This document shows, one piece after another, positions 5,686-7,111 of a DNA stretch of 7,111 nucleotides (its first letter is position 1; each line of letters begins with the position of its first letter). The position numbers were made by a program, and so were the translations under genes. The DNA is taken from assembly GCA_022447405.1 (NCBI GenBank), contig JAKVCE010000021.1, positions 1 to 7,111 of the forward strand, in the 5' to 3' direction. A model generated the notes under the pieces. It had not been told where the DNA came from and made no database searches. It saw only the letters and a list, made by a program, of their open reading frames with translations. The stretch comes from Planctomycetota bacterium (GTDB lineage Bacteria; Planctomycetota; UBA1135; GCA-002686595).

Positions 5686-6300
5686 TCAAGCCTCCTCGGA
5701 GGACTTCTCCTCCGTCTGCTCTTCGCTGGACTCGCTCGCCTCTTCGGCGGGAGCTTCAGCCTCTTCAGTCGCGGACTCTTCAGCTGCAGGAGCTTCCTCA
5801 GCCTTGGCCTCCTCAGCGGGAGCCTCTTCAGCTTTGGCCTCCTCAGCGGGAGCCTCCTCAGCCTTGGCCTCTTCAGCCTTGGCCTCTTCAGTGGCGCCCT
5901 CGCCCTCCTCGGCCTCCTCCTCATCGGAGTCCACGACGTGGTCCTCCGGCGGCTCGGGGACGCTGAAGTCCCCGGAGAGCTCTGCCTCGTGCAGCTCGGA
6001 CTCACCCTCGGGCACGCCCTCAGCGGTCAAGATCAGGTAGCGCATGACCGTCTCGTTCAGCTCCAGGTCACGTCGAATGATCGCGATGTTCCCCGGGTCA
6101 GCCTCGAAGTGGACCAAGAGGAAGGTGCCGCGGTTGCGCTTCTTGATGGTGTAAGCGAGCGAACGCTCTGCCCAACGGCGCGCCGTCGTGACGCTCGCAC
6201 CGTGCTTCTCGAGGATGCCTGTGGCAGTCCCCTTTGCTTCGTTCCAGTCCTCCCTGACGACGTTGTTGTCGAGGAGGAACATGCCTTCATAGAGATTCAA
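5686..6300 (-). CDS. rpsF: small ribosomal subunit protein bS6 with long acidic C-terminal tail
   Basis: bS6 forms a heterodimer with bS18 on the 30S platform. From the TTG at 6300 the protein begins MNLYEGMFLLDNN, matching the S6 N-terminus, and has AAGGAG 8 nt upstream. A longer reading from an ATG at 6399 would run into pth and add a non-homologous leader, so I reject it. The S6 fold covers about 1-96, including RRWAERSLAYTIKKRNRGTF (41-60) and VMRYLILT (85-92). Residues 97-204 are extra: a transition to about 123, then a Glu/Ala/Lys/Pro/Ser tail. Typical S6 is about 95-135 residues, so this 204-residue form is long. In E. coli, RimK adds Glu residues to the S6 C-terminus; here a much longer acidic tail is encoded in the gene. 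The tail DNA contains 30-bp tandem repeats. Confidence 0.95.
   Translation of the reverse strand: MNLYEGMFLLDNNVVREDWNEAKGTATGILEKHGASVTTARRWAERSLAYTIKKRNRGTFLLVHFEADPGNIAIIRRDLELNETVMRYLILTAEGVPEGESELHEAELSGDFSVPEPPEDHVVDSDEEEAEEGEGATEEAKAEEAKAEEAPAEEAKAEEAPAEEAKAEEAPAAEESATEEAEAPAEEASESSEEQTEEKSSEEA
5691..5697 (-). promoter_or_regulatory. ribosome binding site of rpsR, inside the rpsF tail
   Basis: GAGGAGG on the mRNA, 8 nt before the rpsR ATG. These bases also encode the closing Glu-Glu-Ala of S6, so the acidic tail's codons supply the next gene's SD. Confidence 0.8.
5791..5890. repeat. three 30-bp tandem repeats coding for 10-residue acidic units of S6
   Basis: Units start at 5791, 5821 and 5851, with a partial fourth from 5881. 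Each contains the plus-strand core GCCT(T/C)GGCCTC or close variants, and encodes PAEEAKAEEA, PAEEAKAEEA and KAEEAKAEEA (S6 residues 161-170, 151-160 and 141-150). Within each unit is a looser 15-bp half repeat. The period is a multiple of three, so gain or loss of units stays in frame. The third unit departs from the first two at its 3' end. Confidence 0.85.
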
Positions 6301-6308
6301 TTCACTAA

Positions 6309-6314
6309 CTCCTT
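6309..6314 (-). promoter_or_regulatory. ribosome binding site fixing the TTG start of rpsF
   Basis: AAGGAG on the mRNA, 8 nt before TTG at 6298-6300, in the 22-nt pth-rpsF gap. A GTG four bases into the spacer is out of frame and meets TGA at once, so TTG is the start that gives the S6 N-terminus. Confidence 0.8.
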
Positions 6315-6322
6315 GCGCGCCG

Positions 6323-6958
6323 CTAGCTGCGAGCGCTGTCGTCGGGCGAGGACTCGCCCTGGGTCCAGCGGCTGTGGAACCGCGCCATGACCCCCTCAAG
6401 GTCTCCCGTCCGGAGCCACTCGAACGCAGCTGCTGCGGCCTCTGCCACAGAGATGTCTACGTCCGGCCGCTCGTCTTCGGAGAACCTCTCGAGGACATAA
6501 CGCGCCGCGTCGGTCGCCGGACGCCCGATCCCCACGCGCAAGCGGGGGAAACGATCGGTGCCCAGCAGGTCTATGAGCGAGCGCACCCCGTTATGACCGC
6601 CTGCGCCTCCGCCGGGGCGGATCCGCAGGGCGCCGAGGGGGAGGTCTAGGTCGTCATAGACGACCATCACGTCCTCCGGCGACGCATTGGCCCACCGCGC
6701 CAAGGGGGCCACAGCCTCCCCGGAGCGGTTCATGAAGGTCATCGGCTGGACAAGGATCGCGTCCGGATCATGGAGCCGGGCGCAGCGGGCCTTCGCCCTG
6801 CCTTCGAAGCCTTCAAGTCGGTTCGCGCTCTGAAAGATCGTGCCCTCCCGCAAGGCCAAGAGGTCTAGGACCTCAAAGCCCACGTTGTGGCGAGTCGCCT
6901 CATAGTCAGGGCCCGGATTACCGAGGCCAATCAGCAGACGTGAGGAGGCGCTAGACAC
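6323..6958 (-). CDS. pth: peptidyl-tRNA hydrolase
   Basis: Pth cleaves the ester bond of peptidyl-tRNAs that drop off the ribosome, recycling tRNA in the cytoplasm. The 211 residues fit the bacterial Pth family (about 190-200) with a modest tail. Visible motifs are IGLGNPGPDYEATRHNVGF (10-28) with catalytic His24 and Asn14, PMTFMNRSGEAV (72-83) with Asn77, VYDDLDLPLG (100-109) with Asp102, and GGAGGHNG (117-124) with His122 and Asn123. All key positions are present. An in-frame TGA at 6962-6964 makes the GTG at 6958 the first possible start; it lacks a clear SD. The last 15 residues are Ser/Asp-rich and not conserved in the family. It precedes rpsF by 22 nt in the same direction, fitting a translation-related operon. 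Confidence 0.96.
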   Translation of the reverse strand: MSSASSRLLIGLGNPGPDYEATRHNVGFEVLDLLALREGTIFQSANRLEGFEGRAKARCARLHDPDAILVQPMTFMNRSGEAVAPLARWANASPEDVMVVYDDLDLPLGALRIRPGGGAGGHNGVRSLIDLLGTDRFPRLRVGIGRPATDAARYVLERFSEDERPDVDISVAEAAAAAFEWLRTGDLEGVMARFHSRWTQGESSPDDSARS

Positions 6959-6961
6959 GAC

Positions 6962-7111
6962 TCACAGCGGGGAGGACCCCCTGCGGGCGACGTCCAAAGG
7001 AGACGCCTCCCCGCGAAGAGGGCCGAACATGGTACAGCCCCCCCCCGGGCCCCCCGCGCGCCCGCCCGGGGCTTGCGCGGCACCCCCCCCCCCCACCCCG
7101 CACGGGGGCGG
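6962..7111 (-). CDS. possible 3' end of an upstream gene, unrecognised
   Basis: A frame open from the window edge ends at TGA 6962-6964, 3 nt before the pth start. It reads about 49 residues, first Gly/Pro/Arg-rich, then from an internal ATG (7030) MFGPLRGEASPLDVARRGSSPL. In several lineages the gene for ribosomal protein L25/Ctc precedes pth, but nothing here resembles its C-terminus. The poly-C runs at the edge and the GC bias mean the open frame may be chance. Confidence 0.15.
   Translation of the reverse strand, partial: PPPCGVGGGGAAQAPGGRAGGPGGGCTMFGPLRGEASPLDVARRGSSPL
6967..7014. repeat. 9-bp inverted repeat upstream of pth
   Basis: GCGGGGAGG (6967-6975) and CCTCCCCGC (7006-7014) are exact complements 30 nt apart. 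The enclosed DNA holds smaller self-complementary parts (CGTC at 6991-6994 with GACG at 7002-7005). On the mRNA the structure would end about 8 nt before the pth GTG and could limit initiation or act as an attenuator. In such GC-rich DNA chance is a real alternative. Confidence 0.35.
7031..7111. other. low-complexity poly-C/GC-rich window edge
   Basis: The segment contains runs of 9 C (7038-7046) and 12 C (7083-7094) and is almost wholly G and C, unlike the rest of the window. It may be a real GC-rich leader, but its place at the very end suggests low-quality or artefactual sequence at a contig end. I see no feature I can trust in it. Confidence 0.5.

Noticed and set aside
5791..5890. Possible CRISPR-like array from regular 30-bp units
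   Set aside because: There are no unique spacers; the units are directly adjacent, in frame, and encode S6 tail residues.
5503..6390. Long plus-strand open frame (about 295 codons), Leu/Ser/Gly-rich, opposite rpsF and rpsR
   Set aside because: It is the complement of the Glu/Ala-rich S6 tail and S18. The repeat codons have no stops on the opposite strand, and its Leu/Gly-rich repeats only mirror the acidic repeats.
6301..6399. Extended rpsF start at an upstream ATG inside pth
   Set aside because: The added residues do not resemble S6 and overlap the end of pth. The TTG at 6300 has an ideal SD and gives the family N-terminus.

Overview
The window is a short, GC-rich (roughly 60% or more) bacterial segment. 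Every gene I can support is on the minus strand, so transcription runs from high to low coordinates: a possible open frame at the edge, then pth, rpsF, rpsR, rplI, dnaB, an Omp85/bamA gene and the 5' part of lpxD. BamA and LpxD together indicate a Gram-negative-type (diderm) cell that makes lipid A. The joint pth-rpsF-rpsR-rplI-dnaB and bamA-lpxD layout, the high GC and the acidic ribosomal-protein tails would suit Planctomycetota or a similar deep diderm lineage. That assignment is inference, because no phylogenetic marker can be tested here.

Region by region: 6959-7111 is the upstream edge, GC-rich with poly-C runs and a 9-bp inverted repeat just before pth. 6323-6958 is pth (GTG start). 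5686-6300 is rpsF, best started at a TTG, with a long Glu/Ala tail encoded by 30-bp tandem repeats. 5473-5682 is rpsR and 4879-5454 is rplI, which also has an acidic tail. 4721-4878 is a 158-bp gap with a very strong hairpin, a second hairpin and a duplicated ribosome-binding motif. 3272-4720 is dnaB. It overlaps the TTG start of the BamA-family gene (708-3275) by three bases. 531-707 is a 177-bp gap with a hairpin, a 14-bp palindrome and a tiny ORF. 1-530 is the N-terminal part of lpxD, cut by the window edge.

The genes form two functional blocks. The first serves translation (recycling of peptidyl-tRNA, then S6, S18 and L9). The second joins the replicative helicase to outer-membrane assembly and lipid A acylation. 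The three ribosomal-protein genes share an identical ribosome-binding design (purine-rich SD, 8-nt spacer), while pth, dnaB, bamA and lpxD do not. This suggests high initiation for the ribosomal block and weaker or coupled translation elsewhere. I found no mobile element, CRISPR array, tRNA or rRNA. This is mostly a conserved housekeeping region; its unusual aspects are the acidic tails, the inter-block hairpin, the dnaB/bamA coupling, and the lack of ssb/priB in the S6-S18 gap and of skp between bamA and lpxD.
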